A stretch of DNA of 64,000 nt, taken from NCBI GenBank assembly GCA_045657945.1, contig JAZOUB010000039.1, positions 14,298-78,297 on the forward strand, written 5' to 3'. Below the pieces are notes generated by a model. It had not been told where the DNA came from and made no database searches. It saw only the letters and a list, made by a program, of their open reading frames with translations. A program made the translations under genes and the position numbers. Shown here in pieces: positions 16,398 through 24,978 of the stretch. Numbering within the stretch: position 1 is the stretch's first letter; every line of letters begins with the position of its first letter. This DNA comes from HGM04593 sp045657945. Lineage in GTDB: Bacteria; Bacteroidota; Bacteroidia; Bacteroidales; Bacteroidaceae.

Positions 16398-17441
16398 ATG
16401 AGAACAAAGAAATGTCTGTTGGCGTTCGTGATGCTTTTTGCAGTCCTGTTCACTGCGCAGGCTCAGAACCAGAAAAAGTATGAGGTTTATAGCGTAGGTT
16501 TCTATAACCTTGAGAACCTCTTTGACACAATCCACGATGCAGGTAAGAACGACTATGAATTCCTGCCCGACGGTGCAAATAAATGGGGTACATTGAAGTA
16601 CACCAACAAACAGAAGAACATGGCTACCGTGCTCAACGAAATGGCAACCGATGTATTGCCCATTGGTATGGCTGCGGTAGGTGTTTCCGAAATTGAGAAC
16701 TCACGCGTGCTCGAGGATTTGGTAAATCATGAAATCCTTGCCCCACGCGGTTGGGATTTTATCCACATTGAGGGACCGGACAAACGTGGCGTCGATTGTG
16801 CACTTCTTTACAACCCGAAACTCTTCAAGCCAATCTGCTCAAAATTGGCACCATATACAACTGTTGACAATGATACTACATACAAGACCCGTGGTTTCCT
16901 TATTGTAAATGGCGAGATGGGTGGCGAGTCTGTACACATCATTGTGAACCACTGGCCTTCGCGTTATGCAAAGTCTCCGGCTCGTGAGCGTGCAGGTGTT
17001 CTTGTGCGTGCACTAAAGGACTCTATCATGGCCGAGATGCCCGATACCAAGGTTCTCATCATGGGTGACATGAATGACGACCCCGACAACAAGAGCATGA
17101 AGACATGTCTTGGTGCCGTGCGTGAGAAAGAAGAGATACAGGCTGCAAGCGACCTTTACAATCCCTGGTGGAACATCCTGCGCAAGAAAGGCATGGGTAC
17201 ACTTAAGTACAAAGGCAAGTGGAATCTTTTTGACCAGATTATTCTCAGCGGTAATCTCATCGGTACCGACCGCTCAACCCTGAAACTCTACAAAACCGAG
17301 ATATTCTCCCGTAACTACATGTTCCAGGAGGAGGGACGCTACAAAGGAAATACCAAGCGTACCCACGCCGGTGGCGTATGGCTCAATGGTTATAGCGACC
17401 ACTTGCCGGTGATTGTATACCTTATAAAAGAAGCAAAATAA
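16398..17441 (+). CDS. Secreted endonuclease/exonuclease/phosphatase-family protein
   Basis: 347 residues with a signal peptide (LLAFVMLFAVLFTAQAQ). The EEP fold is marked by FYNLENLFD (about residue 37), VGVSEIENSRVLEDL (metal-binding Glu), IVNHWPSR, MGDMNDDPDN (catalytic Asp/Asn) and the terminal SDHLPVI (catalytic His). Members hydrolyse phosphodiesters or phosphomonoesters of DNA, RNA, lipids or inositides; the substrate here is unresolved. It is predicted to be periplasmic or extracellular. In other Bacteroidetes such proteins often accompany DUF5689/TonB receptor sets like the one 1.5 kb away, but here ilvC intervenes. Confidence 0.9.
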   Translation: MRTKKCLLAFVMLFAVLFTAQAQNQKKYEVYSVGFYNLENLFDTIHDAGKNDYEFLPDGANKWGTLKYTNKQKNMATVLNEMATDVLPIGMAAVGVSEIENSRVLEDLVNHEILAPRGWDFIHIEGPDKRGVDCALLYNPKLFKPICSKLAPYTTVDNDTTYKTRGFLIVNGEMGGESVHIIVNHWPSRYAKSPARERAGVLVRALKDSIMAEMPDTKVLIMGDMNDDPDNKSMKTCLGAVREKEEIQAASDLYNPWWNILRKKGMGTLKYKGKWNLFDQIILSGNLIGTDRSTLKLYKTEIFSRNYMFQEEGRYKGNTKRTHAGGVWLNGYSDHLPVIVYLIKEAK

Positions 17442-17450
17442 TCGGTTTGT

Positions 17451-17632
17451 AATAACGCGCAATCTGCTGTGTTGCTTTGGATGTAAAGGCTCAGTCGAGT
17501 ACGCAAAGGTACACTCCTTTCGCCTTGAATCCAAGCGCCTTGCATCTTACGCATTCTGACAAACCTTTTGCCGGCTGTGATAACGCGCAATCTACTGCGT
17601 TGCTTTGGATATAAAGGCTCTGTCGAGTATAC
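17451..17632. repeat. Two ~54-bp direct repeats 128 bp apart
   Basis: Copies at 17451-17505 and 17579-17632 share TAACGCGCAATCT.CTG.GTTG, CTTTGGAT.TAAAGGCTC and GTCGAGTA with few substitutions. The spacer also contains AATCCAAGCGCCTTGCA. They lie between the nuclease stop and a terminator, with no coding sense. Confidence 0.75.
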
Positions 17633-17653
17633 AAGGAGAAAATTTTTAGTACG

Positions 17654-17699
17654 ATATTATGGAAAAAGAGCACTCATGAGTGCTCTTTTTCCATAATAT
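17654..17699. terminator. Bidirectional terminator between the nuclease and sodB
   Basis: Perfect 46-bp palindrome centred on ACTCATGAGT, with AAAAAGAG/CTCTTTTT shoulders supplying U-tracts on both strands. It lies between convergent genes and abuts the sodB stop codon. Confidence 0.85.
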
Positions 17700-18316
17700 T
17701 ATATATCCAGTCTGCTTTCAATGACTTCCCAATCGACAATTTCCCATAGTTTCTTCACATGCTCGGCACGGCGGTTCTGATAGTCGAGGTAGTAGGCGTG
17801 TTCCCACACATCAATTCCATAGAGCGGTGTCATGCGGCGGTGCATGGGGGTGTCGCCGTTGTGGCAGTTGATGATTGAGAGCTTGCCGTTCTCCTCCTGT
17901 ACCAGCCATACCCAGCCGCTGCCAAAGAGTGCCGATGCTGCATCCTCCATCTTTTTTTTCAGGTTGTCGAAGTTCCCGAAATCGAAGTGTATGAAATCCT
18001 TCAGGTTTCCTGTGGGGCGGTTGTTGCCCGGCGGGTTGGGGGTGAACTGCTCGAAGTAGAGCGAGTGGTTGAGCACCTGGCCTGCATTGTTGAACAGTGG
18101 ACCCGGAGGTGCCTGCTCTACAATCTCGCGCAGGGTGTAATCCTCGTATTCGGTGCCGGTGACAAGTCTGTTCAGGTTATCGATGTAGGTCTTCAGGTGC
18201 TTGCCATAGTGGCATTCAATTGTGGCCTGGCTGATGACGGGTGCCAGGGCTCCCGCAGGGTAGGCGAGCGCCGGCATCTCGAAGCCGGTGCGTGTTGCTG
18301 TGGTGTATGTACTCAT
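17699..18316 (-). CDS. sodB: Superoxide dismutase, Fe/Mn type
   Basis: 205 residues from the first ATG; starting at the inner Met (18275-18277) would give 192 residues, the usual size, but the preceding residues resemble an ordinary SodB N-terminus. Metal ligands are visible in ATIECHYGKHLKTYI (first His), LNHSLYFEQF (second His) and DVWEHAYYLDYQN (Asp and His). FGSGWVWLV is also diagnostic. It disproportionates superoxide in the cytoplasm. Bacteroidales enzymes of this group are often cambialistic for Fe and Mn. Convergent with the nuclease gene and divergent from uvrD. Confidence 0.95.
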   Translation of the reverse strand: MSTYTTATRTGFEMPALAYPAGALAPVISQATIECHYGKHLKTYIDNLNRLVTGTEYEDYTLREIVEQAPPGPLFNNAGQVLNHSLYFEQFTPNPPGNNRPTGNLKDFIHFDFGNFDNLKKKMEDAASALFGSGWVWLVQEENGKLSIINCHNGDTPMHRRMTPLYGIDVWEHAYYLDYQNRRAEHVKKLWEIVDWEVIESRLDI

Positions 18317-18455
18317 ATATTTTATTGTTTAGGTGTAAAAACTAAACAAGGTTTTGCGCGTGATGTTCGCTATTGTGCCTTTTTTTGCATATCTTCGCAA
18401 ATTATTGGCGCTTGCCAGCACGGGCGCCTTTGTGGGAAAAACGGATTATATTGCG

Positions 18456-20873
18456 ATGATAAACTACGAGGAAGAACTTAATGCAGCCCAGTGCGCTGCA
18501 GTGCGTTATCTTGACGGGCCTTCGCTGGTGATTGCCGGTGCGGGTTCGGGAAAGACACGCGTGCTCACATACAAGATTGCCTATCTGCTTGAGAATGGCT
18601 TCGAACCGTGGTCAATACTTGCGCTCACCTTTACAAACAAGGCAGCCAATGAGATGAAGGAGCGAATAGCGTCGCGTGTGGGCGAGAGGGCTGCCTCGAT
18701 GCTGTGGATGGGTACATTTCACTCGGTGTTCTCAAAGATTCTGCGCCGTGAGGCTGTGCACATAGGGTATAATCCGCAGTTTACCATATATGACCAGAGC
18801 GATTCACGCAGTCTTGTGAAGAGCATCATAAAGGATATGCAGCTCGATGACAAGATCTACAAGCCAAATGCTGTTGCCGAGCGTATCTCGTCGGCAAAGA
18901 GCAACTTGATTTCTCCCTCTGATTATGAGAATGACCAGGGCCTGCGTGGCGATGACAAGCGTGCGCGCATACCGGCGGTCTATGAGATATACAACAGATA
19001 TGCCGAGCGCTGCCGTCTGGCAAACGCCATGGACTTCGATGACCTGTTGGTGAATACTTACCGTCTGTTCAAGGATTTTCCCGATGTGCGTCGCTATTAT
19101 ACCGAGCGCTTCCGCTATGTTCTGGTCGATGAGTTCCAGGACACGAACTATGTGCAGGCTTGCATCGTGTGGCAATTGACACAGGAGCGCAAGGCCATTT
19201 GCGTTGTGGGCGACGATGCGCAGAGCATCTACTCGTTCCGCGGCGCGAACATTGGTAATATCCTTGGCTTTACCGAGCGTTATGGCGGTGCCGAGATATT
19301 CAAGCTTGAGCAGAACTACCGTTCTACAAGAATGATTGTGAACGCTGCCAACAGTCTCATTGCCAAGAATAGCGAGCAGATAAAGAAGAATGTTTACTCG
19401 GAGCGTGGCGAGGGTTCTCCGCTTGAACTCTATCCTGCATACTCCGACTTGGAAGAGGTGGAGATTGTTGCGAACAAGATTGCCGAGTTGCGCCGTCGCG
19501 AGGGGCTTGGCTTCAGTGATTTTGCAATTCTCTACCGCACTAACGCGCAGTCGCGTGTATTTGAGGAGGCGTTCAGGCGCAGGGGATTCCCTTACCGCAT
19601 ATTCGGCGGTCTCTCGTTCTACCAGCGTAAGGAGGTTAAGGATGTGATTGCGTACTTCCGTCTTATATGCAACAAGGACGACGAGGAGGCTTTCAAGCGA
19701 ATAATAAACTACCCGGCGCGAGGCATCGGCGACAAGACAATCCAGAAGGTGAAGGACCTGGCGCTTGAGCGTGGCCTTAGCCTGTGGCAGGTGCTTGCCG
19801 ATCCATTCCTGTGTGGGCTTGATGTGAACAAGGGTACACTTGCCAAGCTCATGCAGTTCACGGGCATGATTGACCGTTTCTCACTGTTGGCTGCCGAAAA
19901 GGATGCCATTGAGGTGGCGCGTGCCGTGGTAAAGGAGAGTGGCCTGCGCGAGGAACTGTACCGTGACATGAGTGTCGAGGGCAAGGCTCGCCAAGAGAAC
20001 CTTGAGGCACTGATGGCTGCCATTGAGGAGTTTGTCGATATGCACCTTGAGGAGGGCAACGAGCAGAACTCGCTGTCCGATTTCCTCTCCGAGGTCTCAC
20101 TCATGTCCGACCTTGACAACGAGGATAGTGGCGACGGCGAGCGCATTACATTGATGACTGTCCACTCGGCAAAGGGACTTGAGTTTCCCACGGTGTTCAT
20201 CGTCGGTCTCGAGGAGGACTTGTTCCCCAATTCGGGTGCGCGCGAGTCATTGCGTGAAATGGAAGAGGAGCGCCGCCTGCTCTATGTGGCCATTACGCGT
20301 GCCAAGGATCATTGTATCCTTTCGTTTGCCAAGAGTAGATACAAATATGGACAGTTCGGTTTCTGCGAGCCCAGCTGCTTTATCAAGGAGATAAATCCTG
20401 CATACATGACAATGCAGGGTGGCGCAATGCCGCGCCAACAACAGCAACAGCAGTCGTTCCGCCAGGGTGGAATGTTCGGTGCTACAAACAGTGGCTATAG
20501 CAGGCGCTCATCATATAATTATGGCCAGGAAGAGAACGGACGACCGCAATTCAGTCGCAGTGCTGCAAGCCGCACGGTCGAGCCGCAAAGAACTCGCGAG
20601 CCCGAAACACGCCAGGCTGTTACACCATCATTCACATCGCGCCCGTCGAACCTCTATCGCGTGTCCGATGTGCAGCGTTACAGCCATGGTGCTGCCGGTA
20701 GCTCGCATTCAAGCCTTTCGGTGGGTGCAATTGTACAGCACGACCGTTTTGGCGTCGGTGAGGTGATGTCAACCGAGGGCACGGGCGAGAACGCAAAGGC
20801 TACAATTAAATTCCAGAACGCAGGTGTGAAGACACTGCTGCTTAAATTTGCAAAATTGAAAACTATAGGATAA
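18456..20873 (+). CDS. uvrD: UvrD/PcrA/Rep-type ATP-dependent DNA helicase
   Basis: 805 residues from MINYEEELNAAQ at 18456; an upstream ATG would add 34 atypical residues. Superfamily 1A motifs: Q-motif LNAAQCAAV, Walker A GAGSGKTR, motif II VDEFQDTN, motif III GDDAQSIYSFRGA, motif V TVHSAKGLEFPTV and motif VI YVAITRAKDH. A Q/S/R-rich linker (about 650-745) leads to a C-terminal beta domain (VGAIVQHDRFGVGEV), typical of PcrA's RNA-polymerase-binding module. Acts in repair and in resolving replication/transcription conflicts. Its stop overlaps the nspC start (TAATG), so the two genes are coupled. Confidence 0.93.
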   Translation: MINYEEELNAAQCAAVRYLDGPSLVIAGAGSGKTRVLTYKIAYLLENGFEPWSILALTFTNKAANEMKERIASRVGERAASMLWMGTFHSVFSKILRREAVHIGYNPQFTIYDQSDSRSLVKSIIKDMQLDDKIYKPNAVAERISSAKSNLISPSDYENDQGLRGDDKRARIPAVYEIYNRYAERCRLANAMDFDDLLVNTYRLFKDFPDVRRYYTERFRYVLVDEFQDTNYVQACIVWQLTQERKAICVVGDDAQSIYSFRGANIGNILGFTERYGGAEIFKLEQNYRSTRMIVNAANSLIAKNSEQIKKNVYSERGEGSPLELYPAYSDLEEVEIVANKIAELRRREGLGFSDFAILYRTNAQSRVFEEAFRRRGFPYRIFGGLSFYQRKEVKDVIAYFRLICNKDDEEAFKRIINYPARGIGDKTIQKVKDLALERGLSLWQVLADPFLCGLDVNKGTLAKLMQFTGMIDRFSLLAAEKDAIEVARAVVKESGLREELYRDMSVEGKARQENLEALMAAIEEFVDMHLEEGNEQNSLSDFLSEVSLMSDLDNEDSGDGERITLMTVHSAKGLEFPTVFIVGLEEDLFPNSGARESLREMEEERRLLYVAITRAKDHCILSFAKSRYKYGQFGFCEPSCFIKEINPAYMTMQGGAMPRQQQQQQSFRQGGMFGATNSGYSRRSSYNYGQEENGRPQFSRSAASRTVEPQRTREPETRQAVTPSFTSRPSNLYRVSDVQRYSHGAAGSSHSSLSVGAIVQHDRFGVGEVMSTEGTGENAKATIKFQNAGVKTLLLKFAKLKTIG

Positions 20874-22042
20874 TGGACAAGGAAATGATTGACAAGGTAC
20901 CATCGCCCTGTTATGTGATGGAAGAGGCGTTGTTGCGCCGTAATTTGGAACTCATCAGCCGCGTAGCGCGTGAGGCCGGTGTTGAGATAATTCTGGCATT
21001 CAAGGCATTTGCCTTGTGGAAGAGCTTTCCAATCTTCCGCGAATATATAAACTCGGTAACAGCCAGCTCCATACACGAGGCTCGCTTGGCTTTCGAGGAG
21101 TTCGGTAGCCGTGCCCATGCCTTTTCGCCGGCATATACAGCCGAGGAGTTCGGTGAGATGATGCGTTGCAGCAGCCACATATCGTTCAACTCGCTCACAC
21201 AGTATGAGCGTTTCTATCCATTGACAAAGAATGCCGGCCATGAGATTTCATGCGGCATACGCATCAATCCCGAGTATTCCGAGATTGAGACCGAACTCTA
21301 CAACCCATGCGCGCCTGGCAGTCGCTTTGGTGTTACTGCCGACCTGTTGCCCGAGGAGTTGCCTGCAGGCATCGAGGGCTTCCATTGCCATTGCCACTGC
21401 GAGTCAAGTTCATACGCTCTTGAGAATACTCTCGTGCACATAGAGGAGAAGTTCGGCAAGTGGTTGCCCAAGGTGAAATGGCTTAACCTTGGCGGTGGCC
21501 ACCTGATGACACGCAAGGACTATGATGTTGAGCACCTCATCGGTTTGCTCAAGGGACTGCGCAGCCGTTATCCTAACCTGCAGGTTATACTTGAACCGGG
21601 CTCGGCATTCGCTTGGCAGACAGGCTCGCTTGTCTCCGAGGTCGTTGACATAGTGGAGAGTCGCGGCATACGCACTGCAATTCTCAATGTAAGTTTCACC
21701 TGCCACATGCCCGACTGTCTTGAAATGCCATATCAGCCAAAGGTAACATGCGCCGAGTCGCTCGAGGCCGATGCTGTGAAGGGTGCTCCATTCGAGGAGA
21801 ATATCTACCGCCTTGGTGGCAACAGCTGCCTCAGCGGTGACTACATGGGTAGCTGGAAGTTCCCACAGCCATTGAAAGTTGGCGACAGGGTAGTGTTCGA
21901 GGATATGATACACTATACCACCGTGAAGACAAACATGTTCAACGGTATATCGCATCCAAGCATCGCGCTCTTGCACACAAACGGCGAGCTCGAGATGTAT
22001 AAGGTGTTCGGTTATGAGGATTATAGGGACAGGATGTGTTGA
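20873..22042 (+). CDS. nspC: Carboxynorspermidine decarboxylase
   Basis: 389 residues. It belongs to the fold-III PLP decarboxylases: the PLP lysine lies in ILAFKAFALWKSF (about residue 37), the phosphate-binding region in GFHCHCHCESS and LNLGGGH, and C-terminal catalytic elements in EDMIHYTTVKTNMFNG. The combination matches NspC, which decarboxylates carboxynorspermidine/carboxyspermidine in the alternative spermidine pathway common in gut Bacteroidetes. It overlaps the helicase stop by one base, an unexpected pairing. The partner carboxyspermidine dehydrogenase is not in the window. Confidence 0.92.
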   Translation: MDKEMIDKVPSPCYVMEEALLRRNLELISRVAREAGVEIILAFKAFALWKSFPIFREYINSVTASSIHEARLAFEEFGSRAHAFSPAYTAEEFGEMMRCSSHISFNSLTQYERFYPLTKNAGHEISCGIRINPEYSEIETELYNPCAPGSRFGVTADLLPEELPAGIEGFHCHCHCESSSYALENTLVHIEEKFGKWLPKVKWLNLGGGHLMTRKDYDVEHLIGLLKGLRSRYPNLQVILEPGSAFAWQTGSLVSEVVDIVESRGIRTAILNVSFTCHMPDCLEMPYQPKVTCAESLEADAVKGAPFEENIYRLGGNSCLSGDYMGSWKFPQPLKVGDRVVFEDMIHYTTVKTNMFNGISHPSIALLHTNGELEMYKVFGYEDYRDRMC

Positions 22043-22130
22043 TGGTTGTGAGTGACTAAAAAACAAATTTCGTCGTTATGCTTGTCCTTTAATCCTCATT
22101 TACTTCATGTAAACTCCGGTTTAAAGGTAT

Positions 22131-22226
22131 GCGCAAGCCTTGATCTTTGCTTTTTATTCAATCACAAAAGTGAACTTTATGCTTAATTCGCTTGCGCAAG
22201 CCTTGATCTTTGCTTTTTATTCAATC
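22131..22226. repeat. Two identical 33-bp direct repeats
   Basis: GCGCAAGCCTTGATCTTTGC followed by TTTTTATTCAATC occurs at 22131-22163 and again at 22194-22226, with a 30-bp spacer. They lie downstream of nspC, before the terminator. Confidence 0.8.
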
Positions 22227-22247
22227 CCTAAAGTTGCCGGATGAAAC

Positions 22248-22295
22248 ACAATAACGAACAAAAGCGAGGTTTTCCTCGCTTTTGTTCGTTATTGT
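22248..22295. terminator. Bidirectional terminator between nspC and the nucleotidyltransferase gene
   Basis: Perfect 22-bp arms (ACAATAACGAACAAAAGCG.. and ..CGCTTTTGTTCGTTATTGT) with a 4-base loop, between convergent genes. Confidence 0.85.
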
Positions 22296-22329
22296 ATACT
22301 ACCTTAATTGTCTTTATCTCCTGTTGGAA

Positions 22330-23448
22330 TTATCCGTGGCGCTTGCGCCAGAAGTAGTGCCATGTCTTGAAATAGGGGCTCCAAAGTATTTCGCCGGGGA
22401 AGCGCGTTATCAATGTGGCGTTGCGCTTTATGGTCTCGATGGCTCTTTTGAAAGTGTACTCGTGCTTGCCAAGGTTGTAGCGATGGTCGTACTGGCCAAA
22501 GTTGCCGGCAATCATTATCTCTTTAAGGACGAACTTGCCAAGTTTAGGATTGGGCTTGACGATGCTGTGTTCCTTGTCAAGACCAAATATCTGCTGCATT
22601 ACATACACGACTGCTCCAGCGAATTTTATCAGTTTGAACTGCTTGAGTGCCGAGATATATTCTGCCTTTTCTGCATCGCTCATCTCCTGTTGCAATACAT
22701 AGTAGTAATCGAGGACCTGTCTCATGCCGATGCCTTCAAAAAAGAGGTGGCGGTATATGTGCAGCAGAATGTATATTCTGTTGAATGCTGCTGTGGGGGT
22801 GGGGAAGTTTCCCTCGGGGGTGCTTATCTGGTTACAGAACTGTTCCTGTGCTGTTGATGAGAAGAAACACTGTAGCCTTTTGTTTGTGATTGGACTATAG
22901 GACCAGCTTGGGCGGTAGTGGATCTCTATATCCAGGTCGTTGCTTATTGGAAAGTCGACATGGTGATAGGTGGGGCTGCATTCAGGGAAATATCTTTTTA
23001 CATATTCTATTGCCTTTGTATCGCCACCGTCGAGCCATATGTCGATGTCGCCTGGAGTGCGCAGGGTTGGGTCGGGGTATAGCTGTGCCAGTCCCTGTCC
23101 TTTGAGTATGCAGTTGGCAAAGCCCTCGCTCTTGAACTTGCCCGAGACAATGGCGCATTTCCTGTTGAGGTCGGCGTTTGTCTTCTTTATAAGTGTGGCA
23201 AGGTTGTACCATTGCAGCAGAATGGTTTTGGGAGGTCTCTGTTCCTGTGGCAGCTTTTCAATGCCTGCGAATGCAATGCCTGCCAATGTCTGTTTCTTTG
23301 CAATGCTGAATAACTCATCCCACTCCTGTACACCGGGAGTACGCGGCAACTCTTTTGCCTTTCCCATTCCGCACCTTATGAGGTGAAAGAATAGCTCGAC
23401 AATTGTGGCTGTCTCTTTCTGTCCTGTAATTTTGCTCTCTACTTGCAT
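22330..23448 (-). CDS. NTP_transf_5-family nucleotidyltransferase, copy 1
   Basis: 372 residues. A nucleotidyltransferase-fold core is visible: NCILKGQGLAQLYPDP (about 112-127), the GDIDIWLDGG metal-binding Asp pair (about 133-142) and DLDIEIHYRP (third acidic position, about 174-183). This is the pattern of the uncharacterised NTP_transf_5 family. The C-terminal half is helical and ends KTWHYFWRKRHG. It is a clear paralogue of 53232-54323, and both follow a cytidylyltransferase/GHMP-kinase fusion gene. No signal peptide. Substrate unknown; its context points to sugar or surface-glycan metabolism rather than a toxin role. Confidence 0.85.
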   Translation of the reverse strand: MQVESKITGQKETATIVELFFHLIRCGMGKAKELPRTPGVQEWDELFSIAKKQTLAGIAFAGIEKLPQEQRPPKTILLQWYNLATLIKKTNADLNRKCAIVSGKFKSEGFANCILKGQGLAQLYPDPTLRTPGDIDIWLDGGDTKAIEYVKRYFPECSPTYHHVDFPISNDLDIEIHYRPSWSYSPITNKRLQCFFSSTAQEQFCNQISTPEGNFPTPTAAFNRIYILLHIYRHLFFEGIGMRQVLDYYYVLQQEMSDAEKAEYISALKQFKLIKFAGAVVYVMQQIFGLDKEHSIVKPNPKLGKFVLKEIMIAGNFGQYDHRYNLGKHEYTFKRAIETIKRNATLITRFPGEILWSPYFKTWHYFWRKRHG

Positions 23449-23493
23449 TGCTGGAAGGGGATTGTGAAACTCTTCTTGGTTTATGACAACTGT

Positions 23494-23754
23494 TTATTGT
23501 CCATATTCAGCCTCGTCCTCGGCAGCCAAGGAGAAATCATTGTCGTCGCAACTGTATCCAATATTTATGTCGGGAAGTCCATGCTCTATGTTTTGCTCGA
23601 CTTCCTCTCTTAATTGGATGAATTCTTCGGCATCTTCTGCTGAAAAAGTGTCATATATTTCTTCATTGCTATATGTCAATGCCGCAGCAACTCCCGAAAC
23701 CATGTCAATGGCAATTTCGTCGCGCGACTTTTTTATCTGCTTTTCTGTTGTCAT
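23494..23754 (-). CDS. Small acidic protein of unknown function
   Basis: 86 residues from the ATG at 23752-23754 (MTTEKQIKKSRDEIAID); an upstream ATG adds 11 residues. Strongly acidic in its second half (FSAEDAEEFIQLREEVEQN, SCDDNDFSLAAEDEAEYG), with no membrane segment. It lies in the same direction between the fusion kinase (87-bp gap) and the NTP_transf_5 gene (45-bp gap), but has no equivalent in the second copy of the module. I do not recognise a family. It may be a partner or regulator of the adjacent nucleotidyltransferase (inference). Confidence 0.7.
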   Translation of the reverse strand: MTTEKQIKKSRDEIAIDMVSGVAAALTYSNEEIYDTFSAEDAEEFIQLREEVEQNIEHGLPDINIGYSCDDNDFSLAAEDEAEYGQ

Positions 23755-23841
23755 ATCGTCGGTGTTGAACAATATATGTCTTAGCAAAAGTTGTATTTAT
23801 ATTTGGCGGTAAGTTTTAAAATTGAAACTGGCTTGTATGAA

Positions 23842-24978
23842 TTATTTACGTCTGATTCTTATCTGTATGGCCTCTTCAATTGGCTTGTCGTTGATGAGGA
23901 CAAGGTAACCGCCACCGCCGGCACCGGTAATCTTGTAGCCTTTAACGCGCTCTTTGTATTCGTCAATGGCCTTTTGTACATGAGGTGAAATCATGTTGGG
24001 GAACATTGCTGTCTGCGCTTCGAATGATGCTGTGCAGGCCTTGCCCCATGCTGTTACATCTTTTGCCAGGAGTGCTTTCCAACAGTCGTCTGCGGCATCG
24101 GCAAGCGCCTTTGCTCCCTCCTTGCCGATATGTGTGTCGGCAAGTACATCGTAGCTGTTGTCGCGTGGTGCAAGTGGTACAAGCCACAGGTTCTTCTCAA
24201 TGAAGTCGAGCACGTCATCGTCCTTCACGGTCTCAATGTTCTCGGGCCAGTAGCCACCGTCGTAGTTCAGGCGGTTGAGGCATGGCATGACAATGCCGAT
24301 TGCATCCTGTGAACCGCTGATGTAGGGGCTTCCGGGAGGGTTCTCGTAGCGGAACACCATCTTGGCAAGTGTCTCGCGGTCGCCCTGTGGAATGTCAACA
24401 TGCCACATCTCGATGGCAGCCTTGCGCGATGATGTGCTCATACCGCCACGGTTGTTGAAGTCGTAGTCGGGCTCAATGCTTATGGTTAGTACGGGGCCGC
24501 CGTGGTGCTTGCTCACGTATGGCTGGTCGAGCCAACCGCCTGCCAAGTCAATGCGGTAAGGTATTTTGCACTCCTGACGCAATGCTGTTGTTGAACGTGT
24601 GGGCAGACCGGCCTCGGGTATGCGGGTGCTCACTACAAGTTCAATGCCGTTCTCCTCGCAGAAACGTTTCTTGCCGGGTGTGTAGCCGTCGCTGTTTACA
24701 AAAAAGATATCCGGTTTAAGGCGCTTTACATCCTCCTCAAAGTCGAGCATGCCGCTTCCGCTGTTGATGAATGCGTCCTTGACATAACGGATAGCCTTTA
24801 CCATGTACAGGCGCTCCTGCTCTGTGTTTATTGTCTTGCGATCCTTAAGCTCGCGTATTGTGGCGTCGGAACCAATACCCACGTAAAGGTCACCATGTGT
24901 CGATGCTTCCTTGAAAAATGCTACGTGTCCCGAATGGAGCATGTCGTAGCATCCCGATACAAATACTTTCTTGTTCAT
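23842..24978 (-). CDS. Cytidylyltransferase/GHMP-kinase fusion, copy 1
   Basis: 378 residues from MNKKVFVSGCYD; a longer reading from 25050 is not supported by its N-terminus. Residues 1-140: HxGH nucleotidyltransferase (CYDMLHSGHVAFF; Rossmann repeats; STTALRQE resembling the ISST motif). From about residue 145: GHMP kinase (IPYRIDLAGGWLDQP as motif 1; PPGSPYISGSQDAIG in place of the usual Gly/Ser phosphate loop; KITGAGGGGYLVLI as motif 3). It would phosphorylate a sugar and transfer a nucleotide to it or a related phosphate. The arrangement differs from HldE (PfkB kinase) and from separate HddA/HddC. Same 378-residue length and very high identity to 54337-55473. Confidence 0.85.
   Translation of the reverse strand: MNKKVFVSGCYDMLHSGHVAFFKEASTHGDLYVGIGSDATIRELKDRKTINTEQERLYMVKAIRYVKDAFINSGSGMLDFEEDVKRLKPDIFFVNSDGYTPGKKRFCEENGIELVVSTRIPEAGLPTRSTTALRQECKIPYRIDLAGGWLDQPYVSKHHGGPVLTISIEPDYDFNNRGGMSTSSRKAAIEMWHVDIPQGDRETLAKMVFRYENPPGSPYISGSQDAIGIVMPCLNRLNYDGGYWPENIETVKDDDVLDFIEKNLWLVPLAPRDNSYDVLADTHIGKEGAKALADAADDCWKALLAKDVTAWGKACTASFEAQTAMFPNMISPHVQKAIDEYKERVKGYKITGAGGGGYLVLINDKPIEEAIQIRIRRK

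Noticed and set aside
22131..22226. Mini CRISPR array (33-bp repeats, 30-bp spacer)
   Set aside because: Only two units, no cas genes in the window and no leader; treated as a simple direct repeat.
22330..23448. MNT/HEPN-type toxin-antitoxin reading of the NTP_transf_5 gene with the small acidic protein
   Set aside because: The protein is much larger than MNT antitoxins, no HEPN partner is seen, and the second copy lacks the small protein; kept only as a low-level alternative.
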